Assembly (NCBI GenBank): GCA_021811945.1 | Contig: JAKAPE010000014.1 | Coordinates: forward strand, 1-33,789 | DNA length: 33,789 nucleotides | Direction of reading: 5' to 3' | Source: Pseudomonadota bacterium | GTDB lineage: Bacteria > Pseudomonadota > Alphaproteobacteria > Rhizobiales > Xanthobacteraceae | Part shown: positions 1 through 8,919 of the stretch, piece by piece | How positions within the stretch are numbered: the first letter of the stretch is position 1 | Layout: every line of letters begins with the position of its first letter | Translations under genes and position numbers: made by a program | Notes under the pieces: generated by a model | Told to the model about the DNA's origin: nothing | The model's input: the letters and a program-made list of their open reading frames with translations, nothing else | Database searches by the model: none

Positions 1-120
1 GTCCGCTCGTTCTTTCAGGCCCCCGAGACCAAATACGCGGCATGACCCCTGAAGATACTTTCGGCCTGCCTAGTATGACGGTGGCGATGTTGGAGAACCA
101 TGACAGCCAATCTTGCGCGA

Positions 121-945
121 TCACTTGCTAGTCCGATCCACCAATTCCTCTAGTGACCATACCCGATCCGTCACATGGGCCGCCATCGCTGGCGTAACGC
201 GCAAGGTCTTATGCAATCGGACCAGATTGTAGTGCGCAAAATGCAGGGCAACTGCCGCCTGCAAATTTTCAAACTTCTTGCTGAACGCGTTGGTTAGCCT
301 GGTAAATCGGCGCATGCTCATTCGCATCGTGAGGTTTTGCCTCTCGACATGGCTGGTCGAAATGTGGGCTTGGTCAGGGCGTCCCGCGATCACTGTGCGC
401 TCCACACCTGTCACGTGCGGAGGGGCATAACGGCCCGGCCCGATCGGCTCAGCATCGTAAAATTTAACGATCTGCCCGTAGTCCACATCGGCACCGAAAG
501 CCCGCTCTACCGCGTCCACATAGGACCGGAGCGAGTCCGACGAAATCTGTACGCGATTGCTCAACCGCTCGGAAAGATCGGTCATGAATGCCACCGCATT
601 CTCGCCCGTGCGCTTGCCGACGCGATAGGCCGGGACCAGCTTGGTTTCCGAATCAATCGCCACAAACGTCCACTGGTCGCCGATCTTGGTTCGGTCAGTG
701 AAGCGGGGGATATGAGCCTGCTTCATGCGGCAAAACGTCCAGATTTCATCGCACTGAATGCGCCGGCAATCGAGGTTACGCATCTGGTCATTGGCGAGCG
801 CAGCGCAGCCAGTTCCGACCTCGACCATAAGGCGCATGATCGTATCCCGGTGGGTATCGGTCATCCGCTCCGTTGAGCGGATCGAATTGCCCTCGACCAA
901 GCAGTTGATGATTTGGGTTCGACGGCTCAGCGGCAGACGGTTCAT
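121..945 (-). CDS. IS1-like (InsB/DDE) transposase, apparently full length
   Basis: 274-aa ORF with N-terminal HTH-like segment, CDEIWTF, VAIDSETKLV and HVERQN...RLTNAFSKKFENLQAAVALHFAHYN motifs typical of IS1-type DDE transposases; ATG at 945 with GGGGGA upstream. Confidence 0.8.
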   Translation of the reverse strand: MNRLPLSRRTQIINCLVEGNSIRSTERMTDTHRDTIMRLMVEVGTGCAALANDQMRNLDCRRIQCDEIWTFCRMKQAHIPRFTDRTKIGDQWTFVAIDSETKLVPAYRVGKRTGENAVAFMTDLSERLSNRVQISSDSLRSYVDAVERAFGADVDYGQIVKFYDAEPIGPGRYAPPHVTGVERTVIAGRPDQAHISTSHVERQNLTMRMSMRRFTRLTNAFSKKFENLQAAVALHFAHYNLVRLHKTLRVTPAMAAHVTDRVWSLEELVDRTSK

Positions 946-955
946 TTCATCCCCC

Positions 956-1034
956 GTGCTTGATAGACTGCATAATAGTGCTTGATAATTTAATCGTCAA
1001 GCATTATTATGACAATCGAATCAAGCACAGAGGA
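956..1034. promoter_or_regulatory. Divergent overlapping promoter pair with nested dyad repeats (GTGCTTGAT family)
   Basis: GTGCTTGAT at 956-964 and 978-986, ATCAAGCAC at 1020-1028, near-palindrome CATAATAGTGCTTGAT (971-986)/GTCAAGCATTATTATG (996-1011). Plus: TTGATA 982-987, N17, TATTAT 1005-1010. Minus: TTGACG (995-1000), N17, TATTAT (972-977). Confidence 0.7.
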
Positions 1035-1039
1035 CCGCT

Positions 1040-2089
1040 ATGGTTAAGGACAAGAGACCAGATCGGGTCGCCGCAGGAAAGGCTCGAGCTCACGCACTTA
1101 CGCCCAAACGGCGCGCAGAAATTGCAAGAACGGCAGCCGAAACCCGGTGGGCAGGCAATCTTCCGATCGCGCGCTATGAGGGGCAATTTCCTTTGGGTGG
1201 AACCCCTATAGCCTGCGCAGTCCTCCAAAACGGAACCCGCATCATCACGCAATCAACTTTCATGCTTGCGTTGGGGCGCTCACGAACGCCAAAGGCCGGA
1301 ACGGGCGTGCTTTCGACTGTCGACGAACTGCCCTTCTTTTTGCAGGCGGAAGTCTTAAAGCCTTTTATCTCCAGCGACTTAGTACAGTCGACAACACCGA
1401 TCTTTTATCGCACTAAGTCGGGGGGGAGGGCAGTCGGATACGACGCTCGACTTTTGCCGCTGGTCGCGGAGGTCTACTTACGCTTTCGGGATCAGCAGCT
1501 AAAGGACAATGGAGAAATCCCGACACGCTACGGACGAATGATTGCCGCAGCCGATATCCTTATTCGGTCATTGGCGAATGTCGGGATTATCGCTCTTGTC
1601 GATGAAGCAACCGGCTTTCAACGTGATCGAGCAACGGACGCGCTGGCAACCATTCTCGAAGCGTTCATTGCCAAAGAATTGCGTCCTTGGGTAAGGACAT
1701 TTCCGCAAGAATTTTACGAGCAGTTATTTCGGCTTCGTGGATTAGAATTTCCTAAAGACACCGTGAAGCGACCTCAGTACTTTGGCCATCTAACAAACGA
1801 CATTGTTTATCGTCGCCTCGCTCCGTATGTGCTAAATGAATTACGGAAGGCGACACCACGACGCCCTGATGGCCGCCTCAAGGACGCCCTTTTCCAACGA
1901 CTAACGGATGACATAGGACACCCAAAGCTCAGAGAATTGCTAGTTTCTGAAATCACGATCATGAAGCTGAGCGACGCTTACGGTGATTTCATTGAAAAGC
2001 TAGACCGTGTCCACCCCCGTTATGATGAGACATTGCCCCTGCCTCTCTCAATGCCAATTGTAGAAGACGATTCGGGTAAGGGGCTTTGA
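1040..2089 (+). CDS. P63C domain-containing protein
   Basis: 349-aa ORF; VDEATGFQRDRATDALATILEAFIAKELRPWVRTFPQEFYEQLFRLRG block matches the P63C family; N-terminal GKARAHALTPKRRAEIARTAAETRW motif; AGAGGA RBS before ATG. Confidence 0.75.
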   Translation: MVKDKRPDRVAAGKARAHALTPKRRAEIARTAAETRWAGNLPIARYEGQFPLGGTPIACAVLQNGTRIITQSTFMLALGRSRTPKAGTGVLSTVDELPFFLQAEVLKPFISSDLVQSTTPIFYRTKSGGRAVGYDARLLPLVAEVYLRFRDQQLKDNGEIPTRYGRMIAAADILIRSLANVGIIALVDEATGFQRDRATDALATILEAFIAKELRPWVRTFPQEFYEQLFRLRGLEFPKDTVKRPQYFGHLTNDIVYRRLAPYVLNELRKATPRRPDGRLKDALFQRLTDDIGHPKLRELLVSEITIMKLSDAYGDFIEKLDRVHPRYDETLPLPLSMPIVEDDSGKGL

Positions 2090-2097
2090 AAGATTGG

Positions 2098-2123
2098 GCC
2101 ACAGAGGTTGCGGCCTCTGTGGC
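2098..2123 (+). terminator. Hairpin just after the P63C gene, possible terminator (no clear U-tract)
   Basis: GCCACAGAGG-TTGCGG-CCTCTGTGGC, 10-bp perfect stem, 6-nt loop. Confidence 0.35.
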
Positions 2124-2216
2124 TACTCACTCCAACCCGGCCTGCCAAGGCTGCCCGAGGGGAGGTGGTGCGAAGTGCGGAAAGACCGCGCGCCTAAATC
2201 GTGTATCATAGATACT

Positions 2217-2516
2217 ATGGATGTTGAAGCTTCCGAGCTTAAGGGCGCCGTCGAGCACATGCATCGTTGCAAGGCGCACCTAGCCCAGTCTGTGCCCGTC
2301 AGGGAGCGGCACGGCGATGCGACCGTATGGAAAGGGGTCGTTCACGTATTCGACCTCACCGGCCATCCCAAGGCCACTAGGGCCTATGCCTGGTCATCAC
2401 CGATTGAGGGGAGTGACAAGCGACGGTTCTTTGCAGTGCTGCATCTGCCCCCGGTTACGTCGCCAGCAGAGGCTGTGCGGGCGGCTATCGTGGCAGAACA
2501 AAAGGCTGCCAGATGA
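2217..2516 (+). CDS. Hypothetical protein (accessory region)
   Basis: MDVEASELKGAVEHMHRCKAHLAQSVPVRERHGDATVWKGVVHVFDL...; internal ATG at 2217 more plausible than the ORF-track start; stop overlaps next start (ATGA). Confidence 0.55.
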   Translation: MDVEASELKGAVEHMHRCKAHLAQSVPVRERHGDATVWKGVVHVFDLTGHPKATRAYAWSSPIEGSDKRRFFAVLHLPPVTSPAEAVRAAIVAEQKAAR

Positions 2517-2830
2517 AGTGGCTGACAATTGCCGCCCTGAGCGTAGCCCTTTTGGGTTGCCGTGCTGATCTGGAGCAACAAGCCGCAAAGTGTGAACTGG
2601 ACGCTCGAAAGACCTATCCGGCGGCTCAAGATATTTACAGTTACGCCCCCTCAAACAGACTCATTGAGGTATGCATGAAAGCGGCTGGCTACGATTTCAA
2701 CTACTCGTATGTAAAGTGCGCCCTGCCCGATAATGTCGTGTCAGCCGACTGCTACGTTCCGCGCGACGATTGGGACCGCTTAGGCCAAAAAATCGAAAAC
2801 TGGCTTAGAAAGCTCAGAAATTCAAATTAG
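2513..2830 (+). CDS. Small hypothetical lipoprotein
   Basis: MKWLTIAALSVALLGC signal peptide with lipobox LLGC; ATGA overlap with upstream ORF. Confidence 0.55.
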   Translation: MKWLTIAALSVALLGCRADLEQQAAKCELDARKTYPAAQDIYSYAPSNRLIEVCMKAAGYDFNYSYVKCALPDNVVSADCYVPRDDWDRLGQKIENWLRKLRNSN

Positions 2831-2879
2831 GACACTACCAATTGATCTGGTAATTTTGTGGTACATATCAAGAACATAA

Positions 2880-3011
2880 TTCCGCGATGGCAAGCGCATC
2901 AACGCCATGGGTCACCTAAGCTTCGTGATGTCGTCGTCTTTCACCAAGCAGTCCTCCTATATCGGGGTCCCGGTCGACCGGCCGTACAAGTCGGACCAGT
3001 ATCGGTATTGA
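2880..3011 (+). pseudogene. Orphan 3' end of an unidentified coding gene
   Basis: Open frame with no ATG upstream, begins right after a TAA: FRDGKRINAMGHLSFVMSSSFTKQSSYIGVPVDRPYKSDQYRY*; directly abuts the accessory islet. Confidence 0.35.
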
Positions 3012-3018
3012 GGTTGCG

Positions 3019-4062
3019 TCATGCCGGACGGCGAAGTCCGGGCTGCGGCGGCGGTGCGTCGGCCGCGGAAATCGTCGTCATGCGGACGGCACGACCCGCA
3101 GCGTCGCCGCCGGTCGCGTTGAGTTGCGGGTCGTCCGCCTCGGTTGCGGCCACGATATAGATCGGCCGGCGTCGCGTTTCGCGCAGGATGCGGCCGACAT
3201 ACTCGCCGATGATGCCAAGCACCAGAAATTGGCCGGCGCCGAGAATGGCGATGACGGCCATTATCGACGACCACCCGGCGACGGTATGGTGAATCCACAA
3301 GAAACTGACGATCGAATAGACGACGAGAAGCACGCCGATCCCGGCGAAGGACAGCGCGAGATAAATCGCGAGCCGCAACGGCCGCACGCTGTGCGCTACG
3401 ATGCCGGTCACGGCGAAGTCCACCATGCGTCGCAGGGTGTACTTCGAGTCACCCGCTTGCCGCATTCCCTGCACATAAGGCACCGCGGCGATCGGAAATC
3501 CGATCCAGCGCACCAAGCCACGCAAGAATACATCCTGATCGTCCAGCGCATTGATGACGTCGACCACGACACGGTCAAGCAGCATGAAGTCGGCGCTGCC
3601 GGGCTCGATCCTGATGTCGCCGAGCGTATTGAGGACACGATAGAACAGTCGAGAGGTCCAGCTCTTGACGGCAGACACTGTTGCGCCTTTATCCGCGCGT
3701 CGCGTCACGACGATCTTGGCGCCGTTCTGCCAAGCCGAGACAAGCAACGGCACCGTTTCCGGCGGATGTTCGAAGTCGCAGTCCATGACGATAACCGCGG
3801 AGCCGCGGGCGTGCCGCAGGCCGGCGCGCAAGGCGGCCTGGTGGCCGAAATTGCGTGTAAAGGAGACAAAACGAACCGCCGGATCCCGCGCGGCAAGCGA
3901 TCGGATTGCGGCCAGCGTGTCGTCGTCGGAGCCGTCGTCCACGAACACGAGCTCAAAGCTTCCGAATGACTTGCAAATCCCCGCTAACCGAGCCGCGATG
4001 CTCGCCACGTTGAGCGCCTCGTTATGCGCCGGCAGAACGAACGACAGCGTAGGTTTGTCCAT
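3019..4062 (-). CDS. Glycosyltransferase family 2 (DPM1/GtrB/ArnC-like) with C-terminal TM helices
   Basis: LSFVLPAHNEALNV, FVDDGSDDDT, FTRNFGHQAALRAGL, VIVMDCDFEHPPE; ATG at 4062 (MDKPTLSF). Confidence 0.85.
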   Translation of the reverse strand: MDKPTLSFVLPAHNEALNVASIAARLAGICKSFGSFELVFVDDGSDDDTLAAIRSLAARDPAVRFVSFTRNFGHQAALRAGLRHARGSAVIVMDCDFEHPPETVPLLVSAWQNGAKIVVTRRADKGATVSAVKSWTSRLFYRVLNTLGDIRIEPGSADFMLLDRVVVDVINALDDQDVFLRGLVRWIGFPIAAVPYVQGMRQAGDSKYTLRRMVDFAVTGIVAHSVRPLRLAIYLALSFAGIGVLLVVYSIVSFLWIHHTVAGWSSIMAVIAILGAGQFLVLGIIGEYVGRILRETRRRPIYIVAATEADDPQLNATGGDAAGRAVRMTTISAADAPPPQPGLRRPA

Positions 4063-4223
4063 GGAACCCGCACGAAGCACAATTTGACCTTCGGCTCCAC
4101 GCCGCCCAAAGCACCTCGACGGCCGCAAATCTTAGGGGGTGCGGCGGATAATTCAAGGTTTGGGGTGCGGCTACGAGAATTGAGGCAATTTTCGTCGCCA
4201 GCGCGGGCGCGGCATGCGCGGTG

Positions 4224-5762
4224 CTATTGCCGAGGCGGAGCCATGATGAAAACGACTTTCGCCAACGTGCCCGATAAGCCGAAGAACGATACTGCGAGCG
4301 TCTTTCTGATGCGCACGACGCCGGCACGACCTGCCGAAAACCGCTTGGCCGCATCGAGACATCCGTGCTCGTGGGCAAAGCACAGGGCCGCCCAACCTTC
4401 GCGCGCCCAGCGATCCCTCGTGATCCAGGGCCTGCTTGACGTGGCAAAGTCGGGCGCGCTGTCGGGATGGTCTGGACTATAGACACTCGCGGCCTGCGCC
4501 AAGGCGGGATCTCCGGAAACGATCCGCAGCGGCCGCCGCATGATCATCCGCCAGGACCGCGTCAGCTCTTCGCTCGCGATGCGATAGTAGGCGCGACCAT
4601 GGCCGGACTCCTGCAAGTAGTTTTTCCATGCGACCGCCGGTGCTGCAGCGAGAATCACTGCGGTCAGCGCCATCAGGCCGAGCGCGACGCGCACCGCCGC
4701 CACGCGGGTCAGCGTGATCTCGGGCGCACCCAGCAGTACGATCGGCAGCAGAAACCACGCCGACATCGTCCATAGCGAGGTCAATTTGACGCCGATGATC
4801 GGCGCCGTCAGCATCGGCAGCAGCAGCGGCGCCGCAAGCAGTACGACCAGCATGCGCCGGTCCGGATCGTCGGGCCAGAGCGCCGCTGCAAGCTGACGGC
4901 GGTTCGGCCGTACGGCCGCGAGATATGCGGCGAAGGGGACCAACACGTAACCGAGGGCGCCAGCCGCATATTCTAAGGCTGCGCCCGTTGCGCCCCAGAC
5001 CGACGTGCCGCCGTGAGCGGCAAGCGCGTATCTGAAAGGCTCGGGTCCCATGGTCGCCAGCCAATAAAGATGTGGGCTGAGCACTGCCAAGCCACAGAGA
5101 GACGAGACCCAGGGCGAGGCCGAGCGCAAGTAATCCCACCGGCGCGGATGCCAGAGCGCGGCGACGGCGAAACCGGCGACCAGATATATGGAGTAGTACT
5201 TGCCGAGCATCGCCAGCGCGGCCATGACTCCGGCAACCGCCGACCAGGCCAGCCCGCGCGACCGGAAAGCGCGCAAAAAGCAGTAAGTGGCGATCGGCCA
5301 AGTCGACAGCAGAACCGCATTGTTGTTGAAGCGTTGGCCATGAAACTGATAAAATGGTGTCAATAGGAGCAGCAGCAGGACCAGTAGGCGCTTGTCGCCT
5401 TTGATGTAGCGGCGCGCGATAAGATAGACCGCAAAGAGCGCGACGGCCGCGTTGACCATCGCCAGCAGGTAAAATGACCATTCCCTGACCGGAAACACTT
5501 TGAACCACGTCCAGGCCACGAGCGCGGTAAGTGGCGGATGCTTTTGATAGCCGGCCGACGGGTGCTGGCTCCACACGAACACTTCGGCGAGATCATCGTC
5601 TAGGCCGACGGCCGAATAGACGATGAGCTGGAACGAGGTCCAGACAGCCACGAACAGCGCCAGAAAGATCCACACGGCGCGGCCGCCGCTTTCATGATCG
5701 TACCACGCGGCCACCGCCGCACCGAACGGAAGCCTGCGGCTCGGCAAATATCCAACGCTCAT
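4224..5762 (-). CDS. Glycosyltransferase family 39 (ArnT/PMT-like) membrane protein
   Basis: 512-aa multi-TM protein; YQKHPPLTALVAWTWFKVFP and QRFNNNAVLLSTWPIATYCFLRA motifs typical of GT39/ArnT-like enzymes. Confidence 0.75.
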   Translation of the reverse strand: MSVGYLPSRRLPFGAAVAAWYDHESGGRAVWIFLALFVAVWTSFQLIVYSAVGLDDDLAEVFVWSQHPSAGYQKHPPLTALVAWTWFKVFPVREWSFYLLAMVNAAVALFAVYLIARRYIKGDKRLLVLLLLLLTPFYQFHGQRFNNNAVLLSTWPIATYCFLRAFRSRGLAWSAVAGVMAALAMLGKYYSIYLVAGFAVAALWHPRRWDYLRSASPWVSSLCGLAVLSPHLYWLATMGPEPFRYALAAHGGTSVWGATGAALEYAAGALGYVLVPFAAYLAAVRPNRRQLAAALWPDDPDRRMLVVLLAAPLLLPMLTAPIIGVKLTSLWTMSAWFLLPIVLLGAPEITLTRVAAVRVALGLMALTAVILAAAPAVAWKNYLQESGHGRAYYRIASEELTRSWRMIMRRPLRIVSGDPALAQAASVYSPDHPDSAPDFATSSRPWITRDRWAREGWAALCFAHEHGCLDAAKRFSAGRAGVVRIRKTLAVSFFGLSGTLAKVVFIMAPPRQ

Positions 5763-5965
5763 CGATTGACCAGAAGCTTCCTTTCCGCCGCCGCGTCGAG
5801 CGTCCGCCCGGGTCCGGGGACGGACTTATGCACGGCCCGTCCGTCTCTGTCCACGCGAGTGACGGGAGATAATCTTGGGTACTTCGCGAACCGATCTGGA
5901 AGCGGGCGCGGCCGCTGCCGTCATCGGAACTTGCCGCTCGGAAAGGCGAGTGTTATCTGCGCCGC

Positions 5966-7771
5966 ATGAGCGCAGCCGCCATCGAAAACATCCGCAATTT
6001 CGCGATTATCGCCCATATCGACCACGGCAAATCGACGCTTGCCGATCGGCTGATCCAGGCGACCGGCGCGCTGTCCGAGCGCGAGATGGTCGAGCAGGTG
6101 CTCGATTCCATGGATATCGAGCGCGAGCGCGGCATCACCATCAAGGCACAGACGGTGCGGCTCAATTACCGCGCGCGCGACGGCGAGGACTACGTGCTCA
6201 ACCTGATCGACACGCCCGGCCACGTCGATTTCGCCTACGAGGTCAACCGTTCGCTGGCCGCCTGCGAAGGCTCGCTGCTCGTCGTCGATGCGAGCCAAGG
6301 GGTCGAGGCGCAGACGCTCGCCAACGTCTATCAGGCGCTCGACAACAATCACGAGATCGTGCCGGTGCTCAACAAGGTCGATCTGCCCGCGGCCGAACCT
6401 GAAAAGGTGAGAGAGCAGATCGAGGACGTGATCGGGCTCGACGCCTCCGACGCCATCCTCATCTCGGCAAAGACCGGGCTTAACGTGCCGGAGGTCTTGG
6501 AAGCGATCGTGCACCGCCTGCCGCCGCCCAAGGGCGATCGCGGCGCGCCGCTCAAGGCGCTCCTGGTCGATAGCTGGTACGACAGCTATCTCGGCGTCGT
6601 CGTTCTTTTTCGCGTGGTCGACGGCGTGCTCAAGAAAGGCCAGCGCATCCGCATGATGGGCACCGGCGCCGCCTGCGAGGTCGATCGCGTCGGGGTGTTC
6701 ACGCCAAAGCGCGTCGAGCTTGCCGAACTCGGACCCGGCGAGATCGGCTTCTTGACGGCCTCGATCAAAGAGGTGGCCGACACTCGCGTCGGCGACACCA
6801 TCACCGACGATCGCAACCCGGTTAAGGCGCCGCTGCCGGGCTTCCGGCCGGCCGTCCCGGTGGTGTTCTGCGGCCTGTTTCCGGTCGACGCCGCCGACTT
6901 CGAGGCCTTGCGCGCGGCGATAGCAAGACTGCGCCTCAACGACGCCAGCTTCTCCTACGAGATGGAAACCTCGGCCGCGCTCGGTTTCGGCTTCCGCTGC
7001 GGCTTCCTCGGGCTCCTGCACCTCGAAATCATCCAGGAACGGCTTGAGCGCGAATTCAACCTCAATTTGATCGCGACCGCGCCTTCGGTCATCTACAAGA
7101 TCAAGCTGACGAACGGCAAAGAGATCGAGATCCACAATCCCGTCGACATGCCGGACCCGGTGAAGATCAAAGAGATCGAGGAACCGTGGATTCGCGCCAC
7201 GATCCTCACGCCGGACGACTATCTGGGCAGCGTGCTCAAGCTGTGCCAGGACCGCCGCGGTATCCAGACCGAGCTTACCTATGTCGGCAGCCGCGCACTG
7301 GTGAAATACGAGCTGCCGCTGAACGAAGTGGTGTTCGACTTCTACGATCGGCTGAAATCGGTGTCGAAGGGTTACGCCTCGTTCGACTATCAGCTCACCG
7401 ATTACAAGCCAGCCGATCTGGTCAAGATGCAGATTCTGGTCAACGGCGAGCCGGTCGATGCGCTGGCGATGCTGGTGCACCGCACCCGCGCCGAAAGCCG
7501 CGGCCGCGCCATGGTGGAAAAGCTGAAAGAGCTGATTCCGCCGCACATGTTCCAGGTGCCGATCCAGGCCGCCATCGGAGCCAAGATCATCGCCCGCGAA
7601 ACCGTGCGCGCCTTCCGCAAGGATGTGACGGCCAAATGCTACGGCGGCGACGTGACGCGCAAGCGCAAGCTCCTGGAAAAGCAGAAGGAGGGCAAGAAGC
7701 GCATGCGCCAGTTCGGCAAGGTCGAGATTCCGCAGGAGGCTTTTATCGCCGCGCTGAAGGTGGATGTGTGA
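5966..7771 (+). CDS. lepA: Elongation factor 4
   Basis: [68 protein letters not shown]; 601 aa. Confidence 0.98.
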   Translation: MSAAAIENIRNFAIIAHIDHGKSTLADRLIQATGALSEREMVEQVLDSMDIERERGITIKAQTVRLNYRARDGEDYVLNLIDTPGHVDFAYEVNRSLAACEGSLLVVDASQGVEAQTLANVYQALDNNHEIVPVLNKVDLPAAEPEKVREQIEDVIGLDASDAILISAKTGLNVPEVLEAIVHRLPPPKGDRGAPLKALLVDSWYDSYLGVVVLFRVVDGVLKKGQRIRMMGTGAACEVDRVGVFTPKRVELAELGPGEIGFLTASIKEVADTRVGDTITDDRNPVKAPLPGFRPAVPVVFCGLFPVDAADFEALRAAIARLRLNDASFSYEMETSAALGFGFRCGFLGLLHLEIIQERLEREFNLNLIATAPSVIYKIKLTNGKEIEIHNPVDMPDPVKIKEIEEPWIRATILTPDDYLGSVLKLCQDRRGIQTELTYVGSRALVKYELPLNEVVFDFYDRLKSVSKGYASFDYQLTDYKPADLVKMQILVNGEPVDALAMLVHRTRAESRGRAMVEKLKELIPPHMFQVPIQAAIGAKIIARETVRAFRKDVTAKCYGGDVTRKRKLLEKQKEGKKRMRQFGKVEIPQEAFIAALKVDV

Positions 7772-7809
7772 GGGCTCGACAGAGACGACAATGGTTGCAA
7801 CAAGATAAT

Positions 7810-8073
7810 ATGCCCGATCGTAAGCCCCTCCGATTCACAAGGCACGCGCAAGATGTTATCGTGGAACGTGGGCTGGATCAGAGCTGGATCGAGAGGACCA
7901 TAAGGGAGCCAGAATGGGCTCGTCCTGATCCGCGACGGCCGGTTGTGGAGCGCAGGTTTCGTGCGATCTCTGAGTTTGGCGGCCGCATGCTCCGCGTGGC
8001 CTGTGTTGAAACAGCGGACGAGATTCGTGTTCTAACCATATTTTTCGACCGGGATGCGCGGAGGCCGTCATGA
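7810..8073 (+). CDS. DUF4258 domain-containing protein (candidate RelE/BrnT-like toxin)
   Basis: MPDRKPLRFTRHAQDVIVERGLDQSWIERTIREPEW...RVLTIFFDRD; next gene overlaps by ATGA. Confidence 0.7.
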   Translation: MPDRKPLRFTRHAQDVIVERGLDQSWIERTIREPEWARPDPRRPVVERRFRAISEFGGRMLRVACVETADEIRVLTIFFDRDARRPS

Positions 8074-8264
8074 CGCCCACGATCAAATACCGCCCAGAGG
8101 ACAACGCCGCCTATATCCGTTTGTCGCCGGAAAAGATCCTGGAGAGTGCTGAAGTCGCCCCCGATGTCGTATTTGATTACGACGCGGAAGGCCGCATCGT
8201 CGGTATCGAATTGCTCGATGCCAGGGCGCAACTTTCCCCGGAGCTTCTTATAGAAGCGGCGTAA
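8070..8264 (+). CDS. DUF2283 domain-containing protein (candidate antitoxin)
   Basis: IKYRPEDNAAYIRLSPEKI...DVVFDYDAEGRIVGIELLDA. Confidence 0.8.
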   Translation: MTPTIKYRPEDNAAYIRLSPEKILESAEVAPDVVFDYDAEGRIVGIELLDARAQLSPELLIEAA

Positions 8265-8267
8265 CGT

Positions 8268-8302
8268 TGTACCCCGGCTTTCGCTGCGCTCGCCGGGGTA
8301 CA
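8268..8302. repeat. Hairpin / likely dispersed palindromic repeat
   Basis: TGTACCCCGGC ... GCCGGGGTACA, 11-bp perfect stem around TTTCGCTGCGCTC. Confidence 0.6.
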
Positions 8303-8325
8303 GCTTGCTATGCTTATCATGCTTG

Positions 8326-8347
8326 CGTAACATGTTACGACATGTTA
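8326..8347. promoter_or_regulatory. Palindromic operator upstream of mazE-like gene
   Basis: CGTAACATGTTACG perfect 14-bp palindrome at 8326-8339; ACATGTTA repeated at 8330-8337 and 8340-8347 (10-bp spacing). Confidence 0.6.
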
Positions 8348-8358
8348 AAGTATGACCC

Positions 8359-8595
8359 ATGCCTGGGAAGCCGAAGACGAAGCGTCCGAAGACCGCGCAA
8401 GAGCGCATGAGCGCGCGGCGAAAGCGATTGCGCGCCCAAGGATTGCGGCCCGTTCAGTATTGGGTGCCGGATCTGCGCGACCCGCGCGTGCGCGCTGATC
8501 TGCGCCGGCAAGCGAGATTGCTCGCTCAGCATTCCGAGAACGCGGAGATCGACGCGTGGATTGAGGCTAACTACGATTGGAGAGAATGGAAGTAA
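8359..8595 (+). CDS. MazE-type antitoxin (DUF3018-like)
   Basis: MSARRKRLRAQGLRPVQYWVPDLRDPRVRADLRRQARLLAQHSENAEIDAWIE. Confidence 0.8.
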   Translation: MPGKPKTKRPKTAQERMSARRKRLRAQGLRPVQYWVPDLRDPRVRADLRRQARLLAQHSENAEIDAWIEANYDWREWK

Positions 8596-8918
8596 AACGC
8601 GGCCGTGTGCTCATTGCCGTTCACGGGGACTTTGGCCGTCCACGCCCAGTCGTTGTCGTGCAGGCGGACGAATTGAACGACATGACAACGACGCTTCTAG
8701 CCTGTCCGCTAACGTCTGAGGTGACCGAGAACTTGCCCGTGCGGCCGATCCTCGAACCGAGCGCGGAAAATGGTCTTCGCGTCCGCTCACAGATCATGAC
8801 TGATAAGATGCTGGCATTGCCCCGCCAGCACCTTCGTACCGTCATTGGCAGCATCGACTCGGAGACGATTGGCCGATTGAATACCGCGCTACTGCTGGTG
8901 CTTGGCCTAGCGCGGTAG
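8586..8918 (+). CDS. MazF/PemK-type endoribonuclease toxin
   Basis: MEVKRGRVLIAVHGDFGRPRPVVVVQADELND...TLLACPLTSEV...LRVRSQIMTDKMLALPRQHL; ATG at 8586 overlaps the antitoxin 3' end. Confidence 0.85.
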   Translation: MEVKRGRVLIAVHGDFGRPRPVVVVQADELNDMTTTLLACPLTSEVTENLPVRPILEPSAENGLRVRSQIMTDKMLALPRQHLRTVIGSIDSETIGRLNTALLLVLGLAR

Positions 8919-8919
8919 C

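Noticed and set aside
5921-7546. 541-aa minus-strand ORF antisense to lepA
   Set aside because: Low-complexity H/R/D-rich translation typical of the complement of a high-GC gene; lepA on the plus strand is unambiguous.
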